64,000 nucleotides of DNA, taken from the NCBI GenBank assembly GCA_022036555.1, contig CM039128.1, forward strand, positions 25,118,719 to 25,182,718. Reading direction: 5' to 3'. The position numbers and the translations under genes were made by a program. The notes beneath the pieces are model-generated. The model saw only the letters and a program-made list of their open reading frames with translations, was not told the origin of the DNA and made no database searches. This DNA is from Microstegium vimineum (lineage: Eukaryota; Streptophyta; Magnoliopsida; Poales; Poaceae). Shown here piece by piece: positions 9,551-20,599 of the stretch. Position 1 is the stretch's first letter. Each line of letters opens with the position of its first letter.

Positions 9551-10244
9551 GATGAGCTTCGTGAAGATTTTGGGTTGCCAAAGAACTTCAAGAGGATCAA
9601 GAAGAGTTAGGCTAGGAACCCCTTTATAGTTTATACGCTAGATCGTGAGTCGTGTGTGCTAGTGTTCTTCTAAGTGTTTAGTTGCTTGTGCTTTTGCTAA
9701 TGTGTGAGTTGGTTCTTTGTAATGATTGTTGAGGTTGTGGGCCTGTCCACAACACTCATAGCTTAGGTTGGGTTATCTGAAAGATCTTAATAAATAAAGT
9801 TGCTGTTTTTGTAAATCTGTCTTTTCAGACATCCCTGTCTTGTTAATTTTTCTTAATTAATTTTGAATGTCCTAAAATCACGAAAAGTTAACTCAAAACA
9901 GTAGACTTCCTTATCTTTCCGTGGCTGCAAGAAGCACCTTCATATCTGTTCGCAGTTAAGAGAAACAATTCTTGCAAGTTGATGTTTCTGCGCAGTGTGG
10001 TAATCTGGACAGATCTATTTAATTGCACTTTATGACTAAGTTAATTTCAGAATCAGAAAAAGTCAGAATTACGAAAGATGTAAATAATTTCTTTATCTTT
10101 CCAACCATGTAAGATTTGCCTCTTTTGAGTTCGGGAACTTCAGATATGACTGTTTTTCTAGACTGCTGTTGTGCTGAAATCCAGAAAAGTTGCAGACTCG
10201 TCCCGTGTCCGGTTTTAAATTTGTTCTTATGTTCTGTGTGACAG
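9551..10244 (+). other. Spacer between extra ORF and gag, with polyadenylation-like motif
   Basis: There is no ORF of note. AATAAATAAAG at 9789-9799 lies about 240 bases after the stop of the extra ORF and resembles a plant polyadenylation signal. The last bases before the gag ATG are GTGTGACAG, which fit a 3' splice site. Similar wording (TTGTAACAG) precedes the gag ATG of element C. Confidence 0.4.
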
Positions 10245-12860
10245 ATGCCTCGCACCAGGACTAACTCCGGATCCAACACCAGTGACAACAACAACAACAA
10301 TAACCAGCATCCTCTACCTCCACCACCTACAATGACCCCGGAACAGATGCAAGCTCAGATGATGCAGACAATGCAAGCCATGATGCAGTTCATGCAGAAT
10401 CAGCCCCATCAACCTGCTGGAGCTCCACCTGTCAACAAACGGAGGGAATTTCTGCAAGGGCACCCTCCTGTCTTCTCTCATGCCAGTGATCCGTTGGAGG
10501 CGGATGATTGGTTGCGTGTGGTGGAGAAGCAACTCAACATCGCACAGTGTAATGACCAGGAGAAGGTTTTGTATGCTTCTGGTCAACTTCAAGGTGCAGC
10601 TCAGACTTGGTGGGAAACGTATCAAGATGCTCGCCCCGGCAATGCCCCCACTATCACATGGGAAGAGTTTTCTCGGGACTTCAAGGCGTGTCACATTCTA
10701 GAGGGAATCATAGAGCTGAAGCAAGAAGAATTCAGGAATCTTCGGTTGGGACAGATGTTAGTCAGCGAGTACCATGACAAGTTCTCGCAGCTAGCTCGCT
10801 ATGCTGCCAATGAAGTAAGGGATGACGCTGATAAGCAACGTCTCTTCTTGAAGGGAATCTACTATGAACTCCGGTTGCAGCTGAAGGGTAATACATACCC
10901 AAATTTCCAATCTTTGGTGAACCGTGCCATCGTCCTGGACAATGAACGCAGGGAGATGGACAAGAAGAGGAAGCTTAGGGGACAAGCTTCTGGAAGCAAC
11001 ACTTGCCAGTGTCCAAACTATCCTCAACATGGTTACCAGCAGAGGTACCAAGGCGCATCCAACTTTGGGAACCGTAACCCGAACCAGCAACGTCCGCCAT
11101 TCCAGCAACAGGGTGGTTACTCAGGACCTCGTCAAGGCTCATCCAGCAGTACCCCAGTAAAGACAAATATTCCCAACACCCCCATCAAGTGTTTTGCTTG
11201 TGGTGAACCCGGACATCTTTCCTACAACTGCCCTAAGAAGCAAAACACGCCAAATCCTCCAAGTCAGAACAACAACAACCAGAGAGGAAGGTACCAGCCA
11301 CCCCCTCATAATAGGAGCGTGAACCATGTCTCTGCAGAAGCAGCTCAAGAGGCACCAGAAGTGATGATGGGTACGTTCCTTGTCAACTCCATCCCTGCTA
11401 CTGTTCTTTTCGATTCCGGAGCATCGCATTCTTTCATATCGCAAGCTTTTGTTAGAATGCATGGAACATCATTAGTAGCAATGCAAAATCCTATAATCGT
11501 AAATTCACCGGGTGGGGTTATGAGAACCGATTGTTATTGTCCATCGGTTACTGTTACCCTAAGGGGGGTAGACTTCAAAGCTCAGCTTACAGTTTTGAGG
11601 ACCGCTGGAATTGATGTTATATTGGGTTTGGACTGGATGAGAAAGCAAGATGCAGTGATCAAGTGTGATAAGAAGATAGTTGAACTGTCTACACCTACAG
11701 GAAACAGGATCAGTGTTGAAGTGGTTATGCAACCTCCACCGACAGCCGCCGTCAATCAGCTTGAGGAGAATGACAACCCAGCAGATAGGGTTGTGGATGA
11801 ATTTCCAGATGTATTCCCGGAAGATTTGCCAGGTATGCCTCCTAATCGTGACATTGAGTTTATAATTGAGTTAATAACTGGAACTGCACCTATAGCTAAA
11901 AGACCATATAGGATGGGAATAAAAGAATTAGAAGAACTTAAGAAACAAATTAAAGAGTTGTCGGATAAAGGTTTTATTCGTCCCAGTTCTTCACCTTGGG
12001 GTGCACCGGTTATCTTTGTTGACAAGAAAGATGGTAGTCAGCGGATGTGTGTTGATTATCGCTCACTTAATGAGGTTACTATCAAGAACAAGTATCCTTT
12101 GCCTAGAATCGATGATTTGTTTGATCAGTTGAAAGGTGCTTGTGTGTTCTCCAAGATTGATCTCCGGTCTGGTTATCATCAGTTGAAGATCCGTGCTTCA
12201 GATGTTCCCAAGACAGCATTCACTACGAGGTATGGGTTGTATGAATACACGGTGATGTCTTTCGGTCTTACCAATGCACCTGCATACTTCATGTATCTGA
12301 TGAACAAGGTCTTTATGGAATGTCTGGATAAGTTTGTGGTGGTATTTATTGATGATATTCTGATCTACTCCAAGAATGATGATGAACATGTTGAACACTT
12401 GAGATTGGTACTACAGAAGCTTCGAGAGCACCAGTTGTATGCTAAAAGAAGTAAGTGTGAATTTTGGCTGAAAGAAGTTTCTTTCCTTGGTCATGTTGTG
12501 TCTAATGGAGGTATATCAGTTGATCCTAGTAAGGTGGAAGATGTACTGAATTGGAAACCCCCAACCAATGTGAGTGAGATTCACAGTTTTCTCGGTTTAG
12601 CTGGATACTATAGAAGATTCATCGAAGGATTCTCTAAGCTAGCTAAACCTATGACCGCGTTACTTGAGAAAGATGCCAAGTTTGTCTGGTCAGAGAAGTG
12701 TCAGGCTAATTTCGAAGAATTGAAAAAGAGATTGACTACAACTCCTATGTTGACCTTGCCAGACTTGAGTCAAAAGTTCTCCATTTATTGTGATGCCTCT
12801 CGTCTTGGTTTGGGTTGTGTGCTTATGCAAGAAGGAAGAGTTGTTGCGTATGCTTCGTGA
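10245..12860 (+). CDS. Element A gag-protease-RT polyprotein, ends at premature stop
   Basis: ATG at 10245 opens 871 codons. Residues 1-50 are polar and rich in asparagine, proline and glutamine. The gag core occupies roughly 60-240. A CCHC zinc knuckle (CFACGEPGHLSYNC) is near residue 315. The aspartic protease motif FDSGAS is near 388. RT runs from about 530 to 800, with the FVDKKDGSQRMCVDYRSLN block and the catalytic FIDD near 700. The start of RNase H (FSIYCDAS) follows. Gag packages RNA, the protease matures the polyprotein, and RT copies the genome in the particle. TGA at 12858-12860 replaces an arginine codon of the usual YASRQL motif, so RNase H and integrase are separated from this ORF although the frame continues. 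Confidence 0.9.
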   Translation: MPRTRTNSGSNTSDNNNNNNQHPLPPPPTMTPEQMQAQMMQTMQAMMQFMQNQPHQPAGAPPVNKRREFLQGHPPVFSHASDPLEADDWLRVVEKQLNIAQCNDQEKVLYASGQLQGAAQTWWETYQDARPGNAPTITWEEFSRDFKACHILEGIIELKQEEFRNLRLGQMLVSEYHDKFSQLARYAANEVRDDADKQRLFLKGIYYELRLQLKGNTYPNFQSLVNRAIVLDNERREMDKKRKLRGQASGSNTCQCPNYPQHGYQQRYQGASNFGNRNPNQQRPPFQQQGGYSGPRQGSSSSTPVKTNIPNTPIKCFACGEPGHLSYNCPKKQNTPNPPSQNNNNQRGRYQPPPHNRSVNHVSAEAAQEAPEVMMGTFLVNSIPATVLFDSGASHSFISQAFVRMHGTSLVAMQNPIIVNSPGGVMRTDCYCPSVTVTLRGVDFKAQLTVLRTAGIDVILGLDWMRKQDAVIKCDKKIVELSTPTGNRISVEVVMQPPPTAAVNQLEENDNPADRVVDEFPDVFPEDLPGMPPNRDIEFIIELITGTAPIAKRPYRMGIKELEELKKQIKELSDKGFIRPSSSPWGAPVIFVDKKDGSQRMCVDYRSLNEVTIKNKYPLPRIDDLFDQLKGACVFSKIDLRSGYHQLKIRASDVPKTAFTTRYGLYEYTVMSFGLTNAPAYFMYLMNKVFMECLDKFVVVFIDDILIYSKNDDEHVEHLRLVLQKLREHQLYAKRSKCEFWLKEVSFLGHVVSNGGISVDPSKVEDVLNWKPPTNVSEIHSFLGLAGYYRRFIEGFSKLAKPMTALLEKDAKFVWSEKCQANFEELKKRLTTTPMLTLPDLSQKFSIYCDASRLGLGCVLMQEGRVVAYAS

Positions 12861-13610
12861 CAACTGAGGAAGCATGAGTTAAATTATCCGACTCATGACT
12901 TGGAGTTAGCAGCTGTGGTTCATGCATTGAAGATATGGAGACACTATCTTATTGGTCATAAGTGTGACATCTACACCGACCATAAGAGCTTGAAGTATAT
13001 CTTTACCCAATCAGATCTGAATTTGAGGCAACGTCGTTGGTTGGAGCTGATCAAGGATTATGATCTTGATGTTCACTATCATCCTGGTAAAGCCAATGTT
13101 GTGGCCGATGCTCTTAGCAGGAAGAGTTATGCTAATGAGATTCAGACAATACCTATGCCTGAAGAGTTGTGTGCTGAACTTGAGCACCTCAATTTGAGTA
13201 TTGTTGCTAATGCCATGGAGATGGTAGTGGAGCCTACACTAGAAAAGGAGATTCGTGAAGGTCAGTTGCAGGATAAGAATCTGCAGTTGATAATTGAGAA
13301 CTTGAAGGAAGGAAAGTCACCAGATTTCCGGTTAGATAATGATACTTTATGGTATGGAAAGAGGATCTGTGTCCCTAACATCAAGTCTATTCGAATAACG
13401 ATTCTGCGAGAAGCTCATGAGTCAACCTATTCAATCCATCCTGGAAGCACTAAGATGTACCTAGATCTTAAAGAGAAGTATTGGTGGGTTGGATTGAAAC
13501 GTGACGTGGCAGAATATGTAGCAATATGTGACACCTGTCAGAGGGTTAAGGCAGAACATCAGAGACCTGCCGGACTGTTGCAACCGATGAAGATACCTGA
13601 ATGGAAGTGA
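12861..13610 (+). pseudogene. Element A RNase H and integrase N-terminus
   Basis: The frame continues from the stop at 12858. RNase H residues include the YTDHKSLKYIF block, and VVADALSRK marks its end. A linker leads to the integrase zinc-binding region (CDTCQRVK near 13532). RNase H removes the RNA strand during reverse transcription, and the zinc region helps integrase bind DNA ends. A TGA at 13608-13610 stands where the related copy D keeps TGG in its WKWDEAGMDF segment, so this stop is private to A. Confidence 0.85.
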
Positions 13611-14280
13611 GATGAAGTTGGTATGGATTTCATAGTTGGGTTACCGCGTACTCAGAAAGGATATGACTCAATCTGGGTCATAGTTGATCGCTTGACTAAG
13701 GTAGCTCACTTCTTGCCAGTTCGAACCACTTATACGGGAGCACAGTTAGCTGAGTTATACATGGAAAGAATAGTATGCCAGCATGGAGTTCCAAAGAAGA
13801 TCGTGTCAGATAGAGGAACCCAGTTCACATCGCATTTTTGGAGGAAAGTGCATGATTCCCTTGGGACAGTTTTGAATTTCAGCTCAGCCTATCACCCTCA
13901 GACAGATGGACAGACAGAAAGAACAAACCAAGTAATAGAAGATATGTTGAGAGTTTGTGCTTTGCAGTATGGTACCAGTTGGGACAAGAGTTTGCCCTAT
14001 GCTGAATTCTCATATAATAACAGTTATCAGGAAAGTCTTAAGATGGCACCGTTTGAAGCTTTGTATGGACGGAAGTGTAGAACTCCGTTGTTCTGGAATC
14101 AAACGGGAGAAACCCAAGTGTTTGGACCAGATGTTCTGAGAGAAGCAGAAGAACAAGTCCGAGTAATCAGAGATAATCTGAAGATAGCACAGTCTCGACA
14201 GAAGAGTTACGCTGATAATCGAAGAAGAGATTTGTCTTTTGAAGTAGGTGATTATGTTTACTTGAAAGTGTTATGAGAAG
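13611..14280 (+). pseudogene. Element A integrase core
   Basis: The DDE catalytic triad is visible: D in GMDFIVGLP, D in VSDRGTQFTSHF, and E in QTDGQTERTNQ. The segment APFEALYGRKCRTP is typical of plant chromoviruses. Integrase would insert the cDNA. Compared with copy D, a four-base loss near 14274 (the region after YVYLKV) shifts the frame just before the C-terminal part. Confidence 0.88.
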
Positions 14281-14659
14281 TGTGAAACAGTTCAATATGA
14301 AAGGGAAGTTAGCACCCAGATATATTGGCCCGTTCAAGATTCTTGAGAGACGTGGAGAAGTTGCTTATCGGTTAGAGTTACCGGAAAGTTTGTCAGGAGT
14401 TCACGATGTGTTTCACGTATCTCAACTCAAGAAGTGTTTGTGAGTACTCGAAGAACAGTTACCATTGGAGGAACTTACAGTTAAGGAAGATTTGACCTAT
14501 GAGGAATACCCAGTTAAGATTTTGGAAACAACTGAAAGGATTACAAGGAGTAAGGTCATCAAGATGTGCAAAGTGCAGTGGAATCGATATACGGAAGAAG
14601 AGGCCACTTGGGAAAGAGAGGAAGATCTAAGAAAAACCTACCCTCAACTCTTTAAGTAA
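14281..14659 (+). pseudogene. Element A integrase C-terminus and chromodomain
   Basis: After the frameshift the sequence encodes the GPFKILER and HVSQLKKCL motifs, then a chromodomain-like end (VQWNRYTEEEATWERE) and stop at 14657. Chromodomains steer insertion of chromoviruses to heterochromatin. TGA at 14441-14443 separates the two halves and lies at the same codon in element D. Aside from that codon the region is open. Confidence 0.8.
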
Positions 14660-14693
14660 GTAAAATCTGGGAATCTCAGGGCGAGATTCTTTT

Positions 14694-14705
14694 AAGGGGG
14701 GTAGA
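14694..14705 (+). other. Polypurine tract, element A
   Basis: AAGGGGGGTAGA lies two bases before the 3' LTR start (TGTAACACC at 14708). It is the expected plus-strand primer. Confidence 0.8.
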
Positions 14706-14707
14706 TT

Positions 14708-17417
14708 TGTAACACCCTAAATTTGAATAGCAAATTAGATTTGAATTTGAGTTTAATTTGATTTAATTTAAGTATTTGTGTGAAGCATAGAACTAAATAA
14801 ATAAAATTAAAATTAATCATCATGTTACGGTTCAACATGTGTGATGCATCTCATGCCCCTGCATTTTTATTGTGTGGCTTGGTTTTCAAAACCCTAGAAA
14901 AGATATTCAAAATCTATTTCTGAAAATCATTTAGAAAATCAAGTTGAAAATAAAAAGGAAAATAAAAATCCTTTTCTCTATCTCTCTCTTTCTGGCCCAG
15001 TAGCCCAGTCGGCCTGCCTCTCCCCCCCTTTTCCCTTTCTCCCGAGCAGGCTGGCACCCTCCCCGCGGCCCAGCTCCCTTGGCCCAGTCTGCCCCGCGGC
15101 CGCGTCCCTCTCTCCCACTGACAGCACTGCCCCGCTGGTCAGCGTTCTTTTCCTCCCTCCTCTCTCTGACAGGGCGGACCCGCCTGTCAGCCCTCTCTTC
15201 TCCCTCTCGGGTCCGGACCGGACTCTGCCGCGACGTCGCGCCGCGTTCGTCCCGCGTCCGCGCGCAAGTATCCGCCCCGGACTCCCCTCTAACTCCCATA
15301 AATAGCCGACGCCCTGCGCCGCCTTTCCCCATCTGCGCCTCGCCTTGCCTCGCCTCACAGACGCAACAGCGCCGCCGCAGAGCTCCGCCGCGATCCGCCA
15401 GCGAGCCGCCACCGTTCCGCACCTCTGACGCTGCAAGCTCGCCGCCGAGTCGCGCTTCGCCTTCGCTTAAGTGCAGAACGCCTTCTCCCTCCTTTTTCCC
15501 TCTCTTTCGTGCATGGGTGGACCTCGCCGCCGTGTACAGGGTAACCGTCGCCGCTGCCTCTCGTCGCCGGTCGTCTACAGCCGTCCGCGAGCCTCTCTGA
15601 GTGGTCAGGTAGGTTCGCCGTGCTCCTCTCGTGCTCCCTGAGCCTTTTCATGATCGGATTAGGGCACCCGAGTCCCTAAACGCCTCGCGCTGCCGTGCGC
15701 AGTATGTCCGCCGCCGCGGTTCACCGCCGTCGGTACTCCCCGCCCCTTTCCGAGCCTCGCCAAGGTCCTAGGCGAGTTCGCCATGCTTCTCTCTCTCCTG
15801 GTGCTTTCAGATGGGAAAACCGAGCACCATAGCTCGGAATCAAGCTACGCCGGCGAGCTACACCTCTGCTGATCATGGCCGCCGCCGTGCGCCGCCCAGC
15901 CCGGCCACCGCGCCGCCCATCCCCTCTCTCTCTCACCCCTGGATCTAATCTGATCCATCCATCTCTGATCTAACGGACCAGAACACCCTGTACCCCTTCG
16001 CCAATGCTTTAATCTTGCCCTTTTCAAAATCCCGTTCAATCTGTAACTTCTTCGTTTTAGATCCGATTAGCGTGATTCTCGCGTCTTCGTGATCGTAATA
16101 AAGTTTAGATCTGTTTTATAATCTTTTCAAAGTCTCTTTATTGTTTATGGTGTAATGTTCTGATCATATCTTTGTTGCTTCGTGTATGATTGTTCGGATG
16201 ATTGCGTGGTGATGTTGATCGAGTTCAGCCGGTGAGATCTTCGGTGAGCAAGAGTTTTTTGGAGCAAATCAGGATCACCAGGAGCTTGGTGATCAAGGCA
16301 AGTTTAACATGGGATCATCCTTGTTACCTATTCACCATAATTGAATCTAGTCATATTGCATGTGTCTGAATTTGATTCCTATTAGATCTATACCATAGCT
16401 TTGTTATCCTGTACCTTGTCACCATGGGTTTTCATGCATATGGGTAGCTTTGCTATGCTTTACAATAATGGATCTTGAGATGAATCTTGACTAATGATAT
16501 ATGCAACAATGAGATAAAATTGGCTTTTGTAGCAACATGGAATAGGACCCCACTGTAGGGCAAAAGCTGGGATTTTCTAATACAACCACGAGTGCTATAT
16601 GGCTCTGGCTTTAGTTGAGTATAAAGTTTGGATTAGCATGCTTGTGGTTCGTGAAAGGCACCTTTGCCGAGCTGGTTATGGGGTATAGCTTGTGTGGGGA
16701 CCGCTGCGGGTGGTACCATCGGGGTGTCCCATATTCCCCTTTGCATTGGGTCCGTAGGGTCCGCTACATATTAGGAAGAGCTTTTGAAAGACTTCATAAT
16801 GTTCCCTGCCCACTCACCTCGACAGTGTGATGGGACTAGCTATCCCGGGCATATGGGTAACATGACTTGTGGGTAAAGTGTATAAGCTCTGCAGAGTGTA
16901 AATCTATCATGATAGCCGTGCTCATGGATACGAGCGGCCTGGAAAACTCACAGTGTAGATGATCATGTTGTTTAATTATTAATGTTGTTTATTAATCTTA
17001 TCATGTGGTTATTAATTGGGTTATGCATAATTAAAGCTAAGTGTTGGTAAAACTTGACCAAGTTAAAAGCAACCGCAGTACAAACAGTGTCAACCTTATG
17101 AGCTTCATAACCCTATGTTACTCTTGCTGAGTACTTTAAGTGCTCACTCTTGCTTTCTCAACCCCTTCAGATGGCTACGAAGACTACCGTGAGGAGTACT
17201 AGGCTAGTGGTCAACCAGTCAGCTTTCCCTGTGAAGTGGAGCTTCGTCGCGAGAGTTATCTTTATTTCCGCTGTTATGTTACATAAATATTATTCGTTAT
17301 GTAATAAGCACTCAGTGATGGTACTATTTAAAGATTTGTCGGCTTATGTGTGTGATTGATCTCTGGGCACACATGAGTTATTCATATTCAATTTTATCCT
17401 TAAAATTGGGTGTGACA
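14708..17417 (+). mobile_element. Element A 3' LTR (2710 bp, internally deleted)
   Basis: It starts TGTAACACCC and ends GGGTGTGACA, and is near-identical to the 5' LTR. About 308 bases are missing at roughly 16001: the text CCCCTTCG joins directly to CAATGCTTTAATC, where the 5' LTR has an intervening block. A predicted TATA box lies at 15298-15304. It is followed by the TTCCG target duplication. Confidence 0.9.
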
Positions 17418-17422
17418 TTCCG
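17418..17422. repeat. Target duplication TTCCG, right copy (element A)
   Basis: It matches 5583-5587 exactly. Confidence 0.9.
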
Positions 17423-19706
17423 CCTCCAGTCCAAGCACCGGCAGCCGCCGTCTTGTCCGAGCCCTAGCAGAGCCGCCGCCGCCGTCGTCTCTCTGCCACC
17501 GAACCTCTCCGCACCGTCCGTCGTTCTCCCGAGCTTCGCGTCGTGGTAAGAGAGCCCCCAGGAGCTCGCCATCCCCCTCCTTTCCCTTGGTTTCGCCCGT
17601 GTGGCCTTTCTTCGCGTCCGCCGGTGGTACAGCGCCGCCCCACTGCGTAGGCGCCTCGCTCTCAGGTGAAATCGGAGCAACCAACCCCGCCATCGCGTTC
17701 GCGATCTTCCACTCTCCCTCCCCGACCCTTTCGCGTGGAGTTTCACGCTCTGAATCGGCGGATTGGGACGCGCCGCCCAACTCCGGCCATGGCGCCGCCG
17801 TCCTCTCTGTTTCCGGCGGCCGCGCCACTGCTCCCCCCCTGATCTAATCCCATCCGTCCATCTTCGAACGGGTGGCTGACAGCACTCGGTACCGGTTCGG
17901 CCGACGCTTTTGCAAAGAGAACCCCGAGAGATTTTAAGTATGAACCCGCAGTCCTAAAGCGTATTCGCACGCTACGTTTTCAGTTCTGGAAAGCGTATTC
18001 CCTTTCTGTTTTGTTTTAATTTGAAAATAAATAGAAAACCCTATTTACAGAATTGCCACTCAATTTCCAATGCTTCTAAAATGTTCATTTTTAACTCCTT
18101 TTTCACCCATTCGAATAGTGTTAGTTTTTGTATCGACATAATCTACGTGTTAGTTAGTTCATAGTTCATGTTAGACAAGTTTTAAAAACATTTAATCACT
18201 TAATCTCTTTTAATATCTAGTTTAATTTATGAAACTTGATTAGTTCATATCTTCTTCGTTATAGCTCCGTTTTTCGTGATTCGAACGTCTATGTGATCGT
18301 AGTGAGACGTAGATTAGTTTTATAAACTTTTAATCTTGTTTTATTATGGTTGGTGTACTGTTCTAATCTATAGCCTTTGTTTGTTTGCATGTTATGTCTC
18401 GGTATGATTGCATGTTGATGTGGTGATCGAGTATAGACGGTGAGCAGTACGTGGGTGACCGGGAGGTTTTCTTTGAGCAGGAGGAGCAGGAACCTTTTGA
18501 GCAAGGCAAGTATTATATGGGATCTTCCTTGATGTCCTATTCATGATGTTTTTAAATCAAATCATACGCATGTGTCTAATCTTGTCACCATACGACTTAC
18601 CTAGCTTTGTTACCTTGAACCTTGGAACCCTATGGGTTATCTCTGCATATGGGTAGTTATTGCTAGTGCTCCATTAAATAAGCATGATCTTTAATCTTGA
18701 TTAATGACTACATGAAATGATAAAGTAAAACTTGACTTTTTAGCAACATGAATTTAGGACCCTATCTGTCAGCAAAAGCTGGGACATACAGTACAACCAT
18801 GAGAGCTACATGGCTCTGGCTTTAGTTCACTATTAGGGTCACTCTCTTGCATGCGGCAGTTCACGAAAGTTGCCATTGACGCGCGGTTGCGGGGACGGCC
18901 GGAGTGGCTACCGCTGCGCGTGTGTACCATCGAGGGGTCCCCGTATACCCCTTGCCCGTGGATCCGTACTTTCTGTGGTATGTCAGCGAGCCCCTCTGAA
19001 AGACTTCATAGTGTACCCTGCCCGCTCACCTCGGTAGTGTTTTAGGAGTTATAAACCCGGGCATATGGGTAACACCACTCATGGGTAAAGTGTACAACCT
19101 CTACAGAGTGTTAAAAACTGATATATCAGCCGTGCTCACGGACACGAGCGGCCCGAAAAACTCACAGAAACTTTGTTTAATTGTTGTTTATCTTTATGAA
19201 TCACTTTATCATGATATTATGTTATTCGATCATCTGTTATATAATCATGCAGTTTAATTTGGGGGCTTAAGCATAACTTTGATTCACCACTTCTAAAGTT
19301 TTGTTACAAATTAAAAATGCTTACCGTAGTAAACCATGTCAACCTTTTTGAGCCTCATGAACCCCATATATGCTTGTTGAGTACTAGAAGTACTTACGCT
19401 TGTTTATTCTTTTCATATTTGTATAAAAATCCCGGATGGGTACCAGATTATCAGAGTTATGAGGAGTATCCAGAGGACTACTAGGTTTGGGGTCCACCAA
19501 TTGACGTCCCTGTGCGATGGAGCTTCGCGAGAGTTACCTTTTATTTCCGCTGTTATGTAATAGACTTTAATTAGATATTTATTCGCTATGTAATAAACAC
19601 CTGTAATGGTACATTTTTGATAATTTATCGGCTTATGTGTGTGACTGATCTCTGGGCACACATAAGGTTTATACATCCCGTTTTGTCTTTAAAACTGGGT
19701 GTGACA
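17423..19706 (+). mobile_element. Solo LTR B, right part
   Basis: It continues the LTR broken at 5587 and ends AAACTGGGTGTGACA. It is clearly homologous to the 3' two-thirds of LTRs A and D (shared blocks such as CCGTGCTCACGG and the CAAGGCAAGT site) but much more diverged from them than those are from each other, so B is an older or different subfamily. Confidence 0.85.
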
Positions 19707-19711
19707 GAGGC
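19707..19711. repeat. Target duplication GAGGC, right copy (solo LTR B)
   Basis: It matches 4973-4977 exactly, and the antisense gene resumes in frame immediately after it. Confidence 0.9.
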
Positions 19712-20522
19712 GGACTTGGATCTGCTTGTTGCACATGGGCTGCTTCAAGGGAAGGTGTATTCCGGTTACTCTGTTCCTGGTGAGCATATGATTCCCAGTC
19801 CTTCTCCTGATCAATATATTCTTTTTGTTTCGTTTGTCCGTGCCGGACTCTGCTTCCCTCCATCGGCCTTCCTGATGAAGTTCCTCTATTTTTATGGCAT
19901 CCAGCTTCATCATCTGACCCCTAACGAGGTTCTTTTTCTTGCTTCTTTCGCACATCTGTGCGAAGCATTCATTGGCATCCCTCCTTGTCTTCTTCTTTTC
20001 CGCCATTTCTTTCGTGTTCGATTTCACGAGAGCAAGCCCAGCCATTTTGGCTGTTGCACTGTTCAGTTTCGTCAGGGTATGAAGGCTACTTACTTCGCTT
20101 TCACCCTCTATGAATCTGTCAAGGATTGAGTGGAAAAGTGGTTCTATATTTCGAAGCCTGATGACTACTTCTCTTTTGACCTTGCTGCTCTTCCTACTCC
20201 TCTTTCTTGTTGGAATGATGTTTTATCTTCCTTTGAGTACTCGGCTATTAAGCCTCTGTTGATCCGAATCAGTTACTTAAAACAATCTGGGTTGACTGGT
20301 AATGGACTGGTTGCCAGTTACTATCGCCGCCGAGTTCAACCTCTCATGTAGAGGGAGAATCTTGGTTTTGAATATATCGGTTCTTCTGATCCTTCCCGGA
20401 TCATCTCTGAATCTGAGTTATCTGAAGATGACTTATTTGATCGTTTGGGACGGGTTTTGAGTGGTGTGTCTGCTATGTCTCCCCAGATTTCTGAGTATCA
20501 TGCTAGAAATTCACCTCCTCCG
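19712..20522 (+). CDS. Antisense gene, main part of exon 1 (gypsy-type-transposon domain)
   Basis: This holds the recognisable domain. A leucine-rich start (DLDLLVAHGLL) is followed by YILFVSFVRAGLCFPPS, then a hydrophobic stretch up to a segment ending YESVKD. Then comes TGA at 20127 where a tryptophan codon is likely, then EKWFYISKP. After a second stop (TAG at 20349) an acidic serine-rich stretch leads to the donor at 20523. The pattern fits the Pfam family named putative gypsy type transposon, common in grass genomes. Its biochemical role is not known. Both stops are single substitutions in an otherwise open frame. Confidence 0.7.
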
Positions 20523-20599
20523 GTTAGTACTCTATTCGTCTTGTTCTAATTTCTTTTTCCCTGAATTCTTGTCTGTTGATGGCTTCTTTTGTGTTTCAG

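Larger units (their letters stand above)
5588..17417 (+). mobile_element. Element A: complete chromovirus (Tekay/Del-like gypsy)
   Basis: This is an 11.8-kb element with both LTRs, primer site, an extra ORF, gag-pol with a C-terminal chromodomain, and a polypurine tract, flanked by TTCCG duplications. Domain order (gag, protease, RT, RNase H, integrase, chromodomain) is that of Ty3/gypsy chromoviruses. The RT and integrase motifs resemble the Tekay/Del group. The terminal dinucleotide at the left end has changed from TG to TA (5588-5589). Coding is broken by stops and at least one frameshift, so the copy is not autonomous as read. It is inserted in LTR B. Confidence 0.88.
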
